Assembly: GCA_022747635.1 (NCBI GenBank) | Contig: JAKTNV010000005.1 | Coordinates: forward strand, 39,645,738 to 39,709,737 | Direction of reading: 5' to 3' | Origin: Hetaerina americana | Taxonomy: Eukaryota; Arthropoda; Insecta; Odonata; Calopterygidae | Length of the DNA stretch: 64,000 bases | Shown: positions 35,723 through 47,940 of the stretch, piece after piece | Layout of the letters: every line of letters begins with the position of its first letter | Position numbering within the stretch: position 1 is the first letter of the stretch | Position numbers and translations under genes: made by a program | The notes under the pieces: generated by a model | The model's database searches: none | The model's input: only the letters and a program-made list of their open reading frames with translations | Told to the model about the DNA's origin: nothing

Positions 35723-36383
35723 TTTTGATTGACTGAATTCTAGGAAATGCCATTCCTGGATAAGTTACCCATAAAAGCCTCTTAAAGTCATTCTGAAATA
35801 ACCATACTACATTTATCCTGTTTAGGCGCTGGTATTAAAAAGTTTAGTTTTCATTTATATATCAATGATTCAAGGCGTAGCAAATGAATCTACCTGTATA
35901 TTCCCCGCTTAACAATGATAGCGATGACTGACCATATTGGGCAAGCCACGAATATTACAGAAAAATCAATTAACCTAAGTTTATTTCGGTTTTCGGGCAC
36001 TCTCAGGATACTGCTGTCCGTATCTTTCGAGGCTAACAAGTATGAATGAAAAGAATATCCACTCTTGGCTTCAGGTATAATGGCCATTAGGATTCGCGCC
36101 GCGTCTCAACTAGATAGCACCCTATGTTTCCGACAGCTGCGGCGACATATAGGTAGTAATCTGCAAACGAAGCATGAATTCGTGATGGCCGCTCACTTTG
36201 ATGCATGCCTAAAATGCAACCATCCATGAAAGGAGTCGCTCCTGTCATTCCAAGAAACGTAATATGCCTTAAGCGAATACGATAACGCGCGTCTAAATTT
36301 TCCCAGATCTCCTCCCAAATTACCTATGCAAAATTCCCTCCTGACCCAGAAGTGAAATGATTCTTGTATTCATCACAGCGAAT
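35723..36383. other. No gene recognised
   Basis: Nothing recognised. Confidence 0.5.
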
Positions 36384-36557
36384 GGATGAAAGAGGACACT
36401 TTGCCCACGTACGTAGAATTATTTTATATCACGATCTAAGTTTCGTTACAGTATAACATCTTCAGTTTTATAGCGACCTAAAGATGTTACGCTGTAACGA
36501 AACCTAGGCCGTAATCTAAAAAAATTCTATGAGGGGAATCAAAGTGTCTTCTTTCAT
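36384..36557. mobile_element. Foldback element D, copy 2
   Basis: The left arm (AAGTTTCGTTACAGTATAAC) pairs with the right arm (TTACGCTGTAACGAAACCTA), and the outer GATGAAAGAGGACACTTTG pairs with CAAAGTGTCTTCTTTCAT. The right half is the complement of copy 1 at 26.79-26.87 kb. Arm mismatches show the copy is not fresh. Confidence 0.7.
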
Positions 36558-38689
36558 AATAAATGATTTCCACCATATTACGCCTGAAACTTTATAATTC
36601 ATTAACAGCGAATGGAACTAAAAGAACAAGAAGATATTCAATGCTACAGAGAGAAATAAAAAATGGCTTCATTGAATGACACGAAGAAATATAGTACAAA
36701 ATGTAAGAATTTCCGCAGAAATTAGCAGCGGGCGCACCGTAATCCAAGTTGAAGTTTCGTTGTAAATTATCGCCACAAGTAATATGAGCCAGCTGCCTTC
36801 TAATTAATCAAAGGAGACCAACGAGTGCAATTTTAAGGAAAAGATTTTTGAGATGCCAGCAAAAGATAGCCGTGGAATTCCCACAATTACACACAAAAAT
36901 TAAAATATCTAGCGAAATTCTGTCTTGAACGGAATACGTTGCCATTCCAGTTAAGATTGTGAATTCGTGTCGAAAAAGAGAAGAGATAAGGAGAGAAGGC
37001 AGAGGGATGAGAGAAGGGAAGAAGGGTGGAAGAGGGAGGCGGCCAGTCGCTTGGGTCCGAAATTAAGGCAATAACTCACTCTTCCGATCGTATGGGGTCG
37101 TTAAATGAAATATTAAAACCTCCAGTTTTGAGGGATCGATAAAACTCCTAGTCGTTAAGGGTCCTGATGGCAGTAAAATTAATAAAATTAAAGATAAAAA
37201 GACATTACCTCGAGGGTTAAGCGGAAGAGCATTTCCCCCCTTTTTTTTTAAAAGTGTCGTAATCCCGCGGGGCTGTAGGAAATAAAAGGATTTCTCGATA
37301 GGAAATGTAAATGAAAAGTCTAATGGAGGCATCGTCAGTTAAAAGAGGAGAAAGAAAGCCTCATTAAAACCATAAACTTCAAAACGTCATGTTCGGGAAT
37401 TCCCCCCTTCTGACGCCAACGAAGATGTCAATCGAAATAATTTCGAAATTAAGGGTTAAGGAATTGTAATGCGAGACGAATCATCATCACTGGCTGCGAG
37501 GCTGTACAGATATGGAAGTGCCATCGACCCAAGGGGATATCTACTACTAATTCCCCGACTCGGATTAGGTTATCTCCTTGGAAAATAGCTTTCAATTCGA
37601 CGCTGGAAGCGTGAGGGCACTCGAGCAAGACAGAAGCCATCAATGGAAGAGTTCCACGGATATGCACATCCATTCATAATTCAGCAAGCACACGGAGGGC
37701 GGCACTTATCTGTCCTTCGGAGAGATAATTTCACGTGACCCCATGGATGACTTCTCCCGTCTACTTCTACAGACGACTTTGAACCTGAATCGAACAGTCG
37801 GAACGCATGAATTCCACCTTTGAACAAGATAATCATTCATTTTATGGAAGATATATTTTCCTTAGCTCCAAGCTTAAGCTTATGGGAGTTCTCGCTGAAT
37901 CCTTTGAACCGACGCATACGACAAAGAGGAATGAACAGCATATATATATCGCTGATACTTCCTAAGCTGTTAGGTGCTCAACGAGTATTTAGCCGAAAAG
38001 ATGATGAAGGAATATCACAGGCATGTATATGATAAAATACGTACATAGGTATATAGTATGATAATGTATAACATTTGCAATATGTCTAATTCTTGTTGTA
38101 AATTTAAAGCAGATAAACATGGAACTCTAATAATTGAGTTCTAAGCAGCCGATACTTCATTTATTTTGGACAGAGAACATATTCATGGGTTCATACTAAT
38201 AATGTATATCTTTGAAAATGCAGCCAGATATAAACCACTAATTACGAAAATGATTTTTTTATTTATTTCAATAAAAAATTAAAAGTTTAAACTTCCATTC
38301 CGTTTGACGATAATTCTATGCATCCACAGAATTTATGCAAAATATTAGCGAATTTACTCATCAGCCAATGGGAATCACTTGAGAGGGATAATTAAATACC
38401 TAATTGCAATATACTGAAGTCATCAAGCTGCAACATAACGATGTGGTTAATAAATCTGACAGGGCAGGGCACTCGCTAGACAACTCCTCAATGTAGCAAA
38501 GCTTGTGACGATTTATGGCGGGAAATTTTTGAAAATTAATGTAATTACTCTACATATCCTTTTAATCAGACCAACAAATGTAGTTTTTGGATGGACACAG
38601 ACTGAACAACGATACATTTCTTAGCCTTATAACAAAACACAGCCTTAAAACAAGGAACCAATAAGCCCTTCTTCAATTATGCATACTTC
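36558..38689. other. No gene recognised
   Basis: Short frames only, no repeat identified. Confidence 0.5.
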
Positions 38690-39000
38690 CTTCCTCCCTT
38701 CATTTCACCCAATAGGTCTTTTCCTTTCTTTTCCCAACCTTTACCCCCCCCCTACCTCGCCTGCCAATCATTCTCCTCTCTACAGGTATATCATTGCGAG
38801 AATCTATGTCTCCACCAATCTCCCCTCTGCGCTTTTCGAAATTCCTACCCCAATTAAAATGCTCTGCATTCACCATTCCTGCCTCCTTTGGATTTCTTTT
38901 AACAAACCTCTCCCACCATGTCCTAATTCTTCTTCGTTTTCCTTACTGCCCATTTAACTTTTCCACCCTCCCCAACCCCAAATTTCCAAAGCCTCCTACA
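38690..39000 (-). mobile_element. LINE relic, C-terminal part
   Basis: The plus strand shows the complements of conserved LINE blocks in order: TTCCTTCCTCCCTTCAT, TCATTCTCCTCTCTACAG, TGCCTCCTTTGGATTTCTTT, CTCTCCCACCATGTCCTAAT and AAAGCCTCC. These correspond to 31.0-31.22 kb read backwards. The frame is destroyed. Confidence 0.65.
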
Positions 39001-39246
39001 TAGGACCTTACAACTAATTGCAACCAGCATGCTTCCACGCTCCGCATTCGAGTGTAAACGAATCTTTTCCAAATATCACCTTCACAATTCGGAGAATCAT
39101 ATGTATATGTAGTACAGGTAAAAGTCGACCTTCCAAGTGAACTCAGATTTCAATCAACTCGTGCCAGTAATCGCCGCTTAGCTCCTAATTGTCGATGCAC
39201 TTTACTTTCCATCTTTTATACCGCAGTACTACATCCGTACACTATT
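39001..39246. other. No gene recognised
   Basis: AT-rich spacer between the LINE relic and a family C copy. Confidence 0.5.
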
Positions 39247-39310
39247 TTACGTCTACATCTATATAATGCCCTGCAAGTCACCGGAAAGGTGTGTGGCAGG
39301 GGGTGTATCC
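39247..39310 (+). repeat. Family C repeat, copy 3
   Basis: CTACATCTATATAATGCCCT, CAAGTCACCGGAAAGG and TGTGTGGCAGGGGGTGT give the family core complete with its TACATCTA-like lead-in. Confidence 0.75.
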
Positions 39311-42300
39311 ACACCAGGCATACACAGCACACGATCAGATAGTGTCACGTAACATGCATGAGGCATAACTACGGAAAACTAATCTGAATACAAATGCAAA
39401 ATACAATGCATATGAATTTGTAACCACGCATCACATTCAAGCGAAATGTACACAGGGTACCATCACGGCGAGGTACGCACAGTAAATGAAGGCAATTGAT
39501 GTAATAGGTAATAAATTAAAGGCGTAAGGCCAATTTAGGAAGGCGCGGAGGACACCTACCCCTTCCGACCACCGCACTCCGCCCACCCACGGACAGGGAG
39601 AAGCGTGGCGTGGCACTAAGGCGGAAGACCGCAGTGCAGGTATCAAGGAGGGTGCGGTGGGAAGGAGACTCGGGACACAGGCGGTTGCGAGAGGCCGGAC
39701 GGAAAGAAGAACTGAAAGTTGTCCGAGGGGATGTCGATCAGCCATTGTAAACGTGTGAGAGCGAATGAAATGGGAGGGGATGTAGAGAGCGGTGCCGGGA
39801 AAGAAGGGGGGTGGGTGGGGAGTTAGGAGGCGAGAGAGGTCTCTCTGGGGGCGAGGGCACGCCGGGAAGTTTTCCATTTCCGTTTCCACTGAGGGAAGAA
39901 GGAGATTGAGGGCTATTGACGTGGAACCAACCTCTCGTGATTTCTTTGGGAAGCGAGCGTACGAGGGGAAAAGTAACGGAAGCTGACGAAGTGTGCACGC
40001 CCCCCTTCGACTTCCCTGCTACCGTGCACGACGGACGGCTTGAGACCGAAAAGGGATTTGCAAACTTTTTTGCCATTCTCCCTCCAACCAACAGAGAAAC
40101 CAAACTGAAGAAATATCGCAAGGACATTGCTCCTAAGCTCATAATTCCATTGGTCTCATAAGTATTATTATTCCTACACGCCCCGTGGAATTATCTGAAA
40201 ATAATTTTTGGCGAAAAAATAATCACTAAGCTATCTCAGGTATAACCAAAATGCACCTATTTTAGTGATACTACGATATCAAATTTTCCCGCGCAAAACG
40301 GAGGTAATCCAATGATCACTTTTCATTTCGCAGTGTAATATTGAGATAAAGCGAGGCGACCGAAGTACGATTACACCAGTATAGGAATGGCGTAGCGGAT
40401 GATATCTGAGAAATCTCAGGCGACCTTAGGAAAGTACCTTAACCCATGATGTTTCAATTTCATAGGGCTTTGTTAGGCTTGAGCTCCACCTTCACCTATC
40501 AAGCGGACGGAATCGGGTTGAAGTCTATGATTTAGATTAGTGGACTATATGGCGAACAGGAGTACTTTTTCTACAGGTATTTGAGGTTCCCTCAAAGTTG
40601 AAAAATATTTTATTTATTCGCACATAACATTCAATTACTAGATAAATGATAAAATGTTTGGTATGAGCACATGGAGAATAATTTAAGAGGCTATATTGAA
40701 GGACCAATCACAATATAAACAAAATGAACCATTTGATTTTCAATTTGAGTTTCACTTACGGGCCAATATCACCTATCAAGCGTCTAAAACAAGTCATAAC
40801 CATAAGTAGAAATTAATTCTGAATTAATTCAAGTCGCTAGATCATGAATTCGAGAGTGGCACTCAAAGAGTCTTCCCTGAGTGAGAACTCAGGAAAGCAG
40901 TCTATCTCGCATTACAGACACATTGACAGCTGCAAACAAACAAAGCAAACCTGTTTTGATTTAAACAGATTTATGAGAACTTAAATGTCGTATGAAGAAT
41001 AAAATATGGTGATTAGTGATTAATACTACCGATAAAGAAAGTTCAGCTAATAGGTAGGGAAGGGTGCCACAAGAGTATGAGTAAAATGCATTGCATTTGT
41101 CTACACATACCTTTAACTGCATTGGCACACGCCTCAACTGCGAATACCTAATTAATCATGTAATTACGGTGTTTCGTAATGTCATAAAAATAGTTTTTTA
41201 GTGAGGGTTTCCCTTGGAAACAACGAATGTTGTAATGAACGACGAAATAAAAAATTTCCTATATTCAATAAGGATTTCATGAAAAGAAGATCAAGTGTAG
41301 GTATATTTCGAAAACAAAAAAAACTTTTTTGCAACTCAAATCTTTTTAAAGGTAGTTGTGTTTCTTTTCTAAATCTTAAAAAAAATTGATGAATGATTTT
41401 ACTCAATATAGTAATTCAGGTAAAGTTCTGAGATAATCGGTCTACTAGGCCTTGCTATAATTTTTATGAAAGAGACTAATGCGTTCGTCTGTAATCCTAG
41501 GGAATACCACAGTGTAATGAAACTGGTCTTAAGTGAATTAATACGAGAAACTTACTAATAAATGCGTATAGGTAGTCGGAAATATGGAGCGTCCAGATCT
41601 AAGTGTTCCTCGTAAGTTAAGGCGAGAAAGCTGAATCGTGCACAGGCATTTGCCCACAAATATATTCGTCCAGTTTCGTCCGGTAGCGTCCCTCTGGTTT
41701 CGCTAAATCCACCATTTACAAAGAGATCATGTTTTACTATCCGTGACAAAACTAATTACAAATACTTCGTAGCAACGCTCCTCAACAAAGCAAGGCAGTT
41801 GGGGCGTTTATTAAGATTATGGGCGCGAGCTTTTGTTCACGTGTTCAAACACGTGATCTGGTTATCAAATCAGATTTCTTCAAGAAAGGTCAAATGAAAA
41901 AGTAGAAAAAATTGCATTCTCGCCACTCCTTGGTATTTTTCATTTCAGGGAAAATGAACCTTCTAGTAAAAAGATTTCAACTATTTCGTTGAGTTTTCAT
42001 TATTCGCACTGAAAGTTCATTTAATATTTGAACTGCGACTTTTCTAACAAGAGAAAAAAATTTCATATTTTCATTCTCCTCATTTTCAATCATTTTCTGC
42101 CTCTCTTCTGGATTCCTTATTCGTGATTTTTATTCCTTGTATTTACAAATCTTCATTGAAGACATTACGATATGAAGTTTTCATAGAGAAAAAAGTCTAT
42201 TTTAAAGGAATAAATCAACATTTGAGGCATTTTCCCCACTAAAATTGACATTTTTTCAAATTAATTTGAAACTTAGCTTATCCAGGATTTATCTCCAGCC

Positions 42301-43582
42301 AGTTTCCATGACACTTAGCATCATTCAGTCCTGATATTCCTCGAAAAAGTTTGCAATTTCTATTTGAATGAATTATAGAATTCCTTACGCATCTGATTTC
42401 AACATCTAAACGTTTTCGGCTGGAGTTACGTCAACAGTGTTTGAGTTTTAAGAGCATACATAGGAAAGTAGGTCATGACAAAGAGGCCCCTTCTTTGTTA
42501 TATTCAGTTTGTAAAATGCTTATCCCCAGATGCTGTAAGACTGAGAAAACGACTAAAGTAAAATAAGATAATTTAAGACAATTAATAATCCATTAGTCAT
42601 ATCATCAATTACATGTGTCTAAAATAACTATAACAATAAGTCTGACCTTTTTCAATTTATTTGTACTAGTGATTATATGCCTTTTATTTCCGTTAAGTGT
42701 CCACATAACACGGGGATCAAATAGGTGGGGATATTGAAATAAATATGCTCATCTAATTTACACCCAGTTTGGAAGTTTGAGAGCAGGAATCAGCTTGACA
42801 GAAATTAAACACGAACACATTTGGAAGGGACCTTGAAAAAATTCTAGGGTCGCAAGAGCTTTGAAGGAATTAAAAAAAAAAAAAGTAGTAGACAAAAAAT
42901 ATCCCGGTGAGTCCTTGAAAAATGTCAATCCACCGCGGTTTTTCGCTCTCGCGAGAGAAAAAAAAATGGCGAGGCGATAACCGCAGGGATGGTAAAAAAG
43001 CGCAAATTGACACCTCGAGCAACGGCGATTGAAGGATTTGATTTCTTTTTTTTTAAATTCGATTCCCACAATGACCTAATTTAAGCGGTTTAGTTCCCCA
43101 AAAAATTGGCCGTGGCATTTTTTATCCGCCACTTTCGTTTTTGCTGGACGTGTGTTTGCAGCCCTTGTGCATGTGTTTGCATGGAGGATGTTGGTGAGCG
43201 GTGGGAATGGGGAGGTTTTCAAAACGTGTCCGGAATATACCGGAGGGGAGCGGGGGTGGAAGTGGCGTAATGAGCTGCGGGTGACAGTGAAAGGAAGGGG
43301 AATAAATCGTGTAATGAGAGGGGGAGGGAGGAGGGGAAATCGGCGGGCGGGTACGGCGGCGGATTCGCCGGCGATGAGTTGTAGCGGGTTACATCTCGCT
43401 CTTCCGAACGTGATAGTGAGAAAAGGAGGGAATGAATCCAATGGGTTGAGAGACGGAACGAAATAAGAAACACTGGAGCTATGACGCTCAATTCAATTGG
43501 CTACACAACGGAACGCAAGTATACAACTACACAAACATTCAAAGGACCATTTGCCGAAGGAAACGCCGGGAGGATCGCTCTT
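39311..43582. other. No gene recognised; GC-rich patches 39.54-39.86 and 43.14-43.45 kb
   Basis: Both patches keep overlapping frames open on the two strands (up to about 150 and 121 codons), without recognisable domains. Otherwise AT-rich. A palindrome of two E-boxes lies at 41837-41856. Confidence 0.45.
41837..41856. promoter_or_regulatory. Palindromic pair of E-boxes
   Basis: TCACGTGTT, CA and AACACGTGA form a perfect 9-bp-arm palindrome holding two CACGTG hexamers, the binding site of bHLH factors. No gene is recognised nearby, so function is conjecture. Confidence 0.2.
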
Positions 43583-43891
43583 GGGGATCGAAATGGTGCG
43601 GGGGCTAACGTAGTGGCTTCCCACCTAGAGGGCCCGGGTTCAAATCCCGGTGGTGTTGAATATTTTTCAGTGGTATCTCGATCCCTACTTGACGTGCTTT
43701 GTGGAGGGCACTTTGAGTGAGTACGCCGTCCGTCGGATGGGACGTTAAGCTGCGGACCCCTTGGCGCCTTTCGCAAAGAGCAGGCTAATGCCGACGCCGG
43801 GTTTCTCTTCACCCTTCATCCTATCCTATCCTTCCCTAATGGCGCAAATGACCTCAGCTGTCGGTCGCCTCCCCTAAATACTACTACTACT
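43583..43891 (+). mobile_element. tRNA-derived SINE with conserved central domain and intact TSD
   Basis: 309 bp between perfect 12-bp direct repeats AGGATCGCTCTT (43571-43582 and 43892-43903). The tRNA-like head has A-box GGCTAACGTAGTGG and a perfect T-arm, CCGGG, TTCAAAT and CCCGG (43634-43650). The central part contains GTCCGTCGGATGGGACGTTA, resembling the GGATGGGACGTTAA-type domain shared by SINEs of many invertebrates (from memory, not checked). The tail is CTACTACTACTA. It should be transcribed by RNA polymerase III. The intact duplication indicates a fairly recent insertion. Confidence 0.87.
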
Positions 43892-43903
43892 AGGATCGCT
43901 CTT

Positions 43904-46900
43904 CTCTTATCTCCCCTAAGGTTTTATAAGCTTTGACATTAATTTGAACCAATATTTCATTCGTAAGGAGAAAATTTGGATGTAGTGAGCTGATGAGATT
44001 ATTACTTCACTGATTTATTATCATTCTGCTCTTGTTGGATCGTTATTCATGTTGATTTGCATAAGCATGAATAAAATTATTTGTATTTTGCATTTGTATC
44101 CTTTTCTCTTCATTTCCAACTTTCTATCAGCATATTTGCTTATATTTTATTTTACGGTTCTTATCGTATACAGTAATAGTCCCTGTTTTAACGTCTGGCT
44201 TATTCCGCTCCTCTATGAGATTCGGGTTCATTTGAACATATTTATGATTGAAAAATGTATGCAATATGTTAGATATTTTTTAACTTCGTATTTGATAGCT
44301 ATGATGATGACAATGAATACATTTCACAGTAGTGCGAATGCTCCTGGACAATTTTGCAATGGCAATTCAAAACGTATTGAGCTTCATCTCTATAGTATCC
44401 TATAGCTTCAGCTTATCGTTTCTCCAATATGTAAAAAGGAATTTTTCATCAGAGATAAATGCCTTTCTTTTAATAGAAGCACAAAATTCGATATTACTTG
44501 AAATTCGATAAAGATGCACACAGGAGCCAGTGTACTAATTTACCATTTTAACTTCGTTTTCAGGGGATTGAATTTTATGTGAATATTAAATTTGATAATA
44601 TCTCACTTTCGCAACTTTGTCACTGACTCGATGGCATAGTGATGATCATTTTATATCGTACTAGGATCTGGCAGTCCATAAACTATTGACGGTAGGGACT
44701 AGGTTGGTATTCAATGCCAGGCAGTTAAGTTTTGAACGACAGAAGCACGTGTGAATAGAAGAATATTCGTCATGGATACAAAGCACAATAAAAATACACA
44801 TTCAGCAGCGCAGCGACTCATTGTTTCAATCGTGGTCCATATGCTACGGACCCCTCACTAGGCGATGTCTCAAATCATTAATCCCGACGCTATTTCCGTC
44901 AAAATACTCAGGAAAGCTTGAAATAGATATAGCTAAGGTTATTAAGCTATTTTGGCACATTCCAAGATACATTTGGAAGTAACTTGAACCTGGGGGGGCG
45001 ACCAAACCCTGAGTTTCTTTGAACCATTAAGAACACACATGAGTACTGGAGGATAAATTGTTTAGTAATCGGAGGAAAATTAAAAGTAAACCCAACGTTG
45101 ACATTAGCCTTCCTCTTAGCAAAAGACGTCAAATAACTCAAGAAAGTTTAAAGTATCATCCGACGGATGTAATCCGCTACTAAGTACCAAAGATTTTTCT
45201 GAACCATTTTTTTGGCACTTCCCAAACTGAGAGGGGTGAATCAGTTGGCTGTTGACACGAAGGTGCGTCAGACCAAACTGGTATCTTGGATACAAAATGT
45301 AGATGTTTGATTTATTGCAAAAGTGTAGCTTCGAGAAAATAAACAATATTATCACACTTCTTGACTAATAGGATTACTATTAAAGTACAAGTTGGTATTC
45401 GAATTCCAAAATTGCCAATTTCTTTATTTACCATTCTTGAATATTACGTTGGCCCTGGTGCGCCATTGCTTTGCAAATCCCAATGTACAGGTAGAGAGAT
45501 GTTCGCACTTACGATGGCCAAATCGATGGCGATACCTGAAGCAGAGACCGACGATAAGCTGTTGGGTACAGCTGTGCGGTATTTTCCGCGATTTGCTATG
45601 GCTATGGACCTACCGTTCCGCACATGAGACATCTGTCTTCCAAGGAAAGCGACGTGGATGCGATTCTGCGATTCGAAAATGGTATCCATTTCCAATGTCA
45701 TTCTCGAAAGGAAGTGGATGCGGATCATAATTCAGTGGTTTCTGATTTTAAATCAAACTTCAACAGGAATTTAAAGGGGAAGGGACATTGCAAACGGAAA
45801 TGTAGACGCACTGATAGAATTAAATGGAAACAAAAGCAGGAACGATCTGATAGAATTTTAAAGTAAGAACCGTTCCTGTGAGCCGCTTATACAATTTGGA
45901 AAAATATCTTTAAGATTAGGTAAACATAGGGACGAAAGTGAACCGTTCCATGAATAAGCAAATAAAACCGATGGAAGGTTATTCGCCGTAGAGCCAACAT
46001 TTTTGGAGAAAAAGCGAAGAAAATGGATCGTAAATTCTTTCAAACCAATGTAACGGTATTTGCGAATGATGAGTAGCATTTAATGTTAAATAATAATAAT
46101 AATGTTCAGTAAACAATGTTTGAAAAATAACAATTGAACAGACTTGAGAAACATGAAAGTTTCTGAAAATTTCAAATGAGTAATTGATTGCCAATATTAT
46201 ATCCGACCTAATGTGGAGTGAAGACATACAATGGATTCGACAATAAAATCAAATACACAATAAGAAGAAGTCCATCCATTAATAACTGATTAGAAAACAC
46301 ATACTTCGTTGCATAATAACAACTCAATCTTTGACCGATAGCGAAAAGTGAAATAAGAACTTGAAGATAAAGTAGGCCCATTGAAAAGATATTAAAGCTG
46401 CAATTTTATTTACGGATTTAAGAGATTGTTTAAAAGTTCCCTACCACATGTACAGCCAAAAAATGCGTACCCAGTTATTTCATAACTTGCCAGCCGCCAC
46501 TAGTACGTGTGTCAGAGGGTTTCATGACTCCCAAGTTTTATTACGTGTGTATATATTCGGGATTGGCAAAATGAGAGAGATTCGACCACAATGATCGATA
46601 GTTAGTTTTTCCCTTATATTGTTCTTGATATTACATTAAGGAGAGGGGAAAAACAAAACACGTCTTCCTTTCCCCTTTTCCATTACTGGCCCTGGACAAC
46701 ACTCCCTGTCTCAAGTCTTGAGTGATATAGCTTAGTCATAGAAAGAGAATTCAGTAAAAGTATTTCATGATTATAAAGAATTATATGCCTAAAATGTCAC
46801 TTGACAGAAATAAAAAAACAATGGCGTTTTGTAAAGTCCAGCTACGCAATTTATTGGTAACAGTATTTTGATAAGAAAGCGTCGTCGGCGATGAACACGT

Positions 46901-47505
46901 CTCGGAAGGTATGCAGGAATTGAGCCCCACCCGCTCTTCCAATATACCAACTTCAGGGTTGATGACCAGAGAATCTTTCTTTATTACTACGAATTATTTA
47001 GGATGGTGGAATTTGGACGGACTTCAAAAGCGCCGCGCGCCTGATTCCGGCTGCGGGACACTGTTTCCTCGAGCCAAGGCCATGTCAAAAAACGCTCGTA
47101 CCGAGTGTGAATTCCATCGCCTGGGCCATCTGACAGAGAGAGCAATCGAGCCGCCAAGCATTGGAGGAAACTTATCTCATCCGCGGTATCTGCCCTCCGT
47201 CGTGCTCAATGATGGAATTTCCCGGAACTTGGGAGCGGCGATCCCGTAACAGGCACGAAAGAGTTGACTCATATGACTACGTGTAGACTCCTGGGAGTCA
47301 CCGGCGCGAGCCAAAACACCCACCTGGGATCCCAACACCTGAATGGGCCAAGGTGGTCGAAAATCATCAAAGCTGCGGGGCAACTTACAGTGCACATAAA
47401 TCTGAGTGGGCGGAAATGGAAATGAGCGATGGGGATGAGAACCGAAGTATGAAACTTGGAGATTGCTATGTGATGTTGAACTCAGTGAGTACATTTCACG
47501 TTTCC
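43904..47505. other. No gene recognised; GC-richer 47.03-47.34 kb
   Basis: Frames of up to 118 codons without recognisable motifs, some open on both strands (45.36-45.73 kb). No repeats identified. Confidence 0.45.
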
Positions 47506-47709
47506 TGGATAGCTCAAGCGGTTAAGAGCATCGGCCCGAAAAGTCGAAGATCCGTGGTCAAAGTACCGGTTAAGGAAACTTTAGTGCACTAGTGATCTTC
47601 TCGATTCCACCTATCCCACCATTCCTGTGTTCGTCTTTTATATGTGCTCCTATCCCTTTTCCTTGCACAGCTATATCCATGAATACATATATAAAATGTG
47701 AATGAATAC

Positions 47710-47713
<4 letters not shown>
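47506..47713 (+). mobile_element. SINE-B, plus-strand copy
   Basis: GATAGCTCAAGCGGTTAAGA is the A-box end of the tRNA-like head. The B-box region (GTGGTCAAAGTACCGG) is decayed. The body shares TTCCTGTGTTCGTCTTTTAT and TCCTATCCCTTTTCCTTG with 29.2 kb. A TA microsatellite follows directly. Confidence 0.78.

Positions 47714-47786
<73 letters not shown>
47714..47786. repeat. (TA)n microsatellite, SINE-B tail
   Basis: About 70 bases of almost pure TA at the 3' end of SINE-B. Confidence 0.92.
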
Positions 47787-47787
<1 letters not shown>

Positions 47788-47894
47788 ATACTTACACATA
47801 TATGTCTGTATATTTTTATAGTGATAAATGCAAGCGTATGAAAAAACATATTCAAACCATAAAAAATATAGTAAAAAGAATTACTCCTCGTACA

Positions 47895-47940
47895 CTGATG
47901 AAGGATGAAGGTGGCCTATGACCACCGTAATATAAAAGTC
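47895..47940 (+). ncRNA. Hammerhead-like motif with exact CTGATGA
   Basis: CTGATGA at 47895-47901 is the exact hammerhead strand. A perfect stem GGTGG/CCACC (47910-47914 with 47922-47926) follows, then GTAAT in place of GAAAN, and GTC at 47938-47940. The eight bases between CTGATGA and the stem and the A-to-T change in GAAA argue against activity. Likely the end of a retroelement. Confidence 0.35.
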
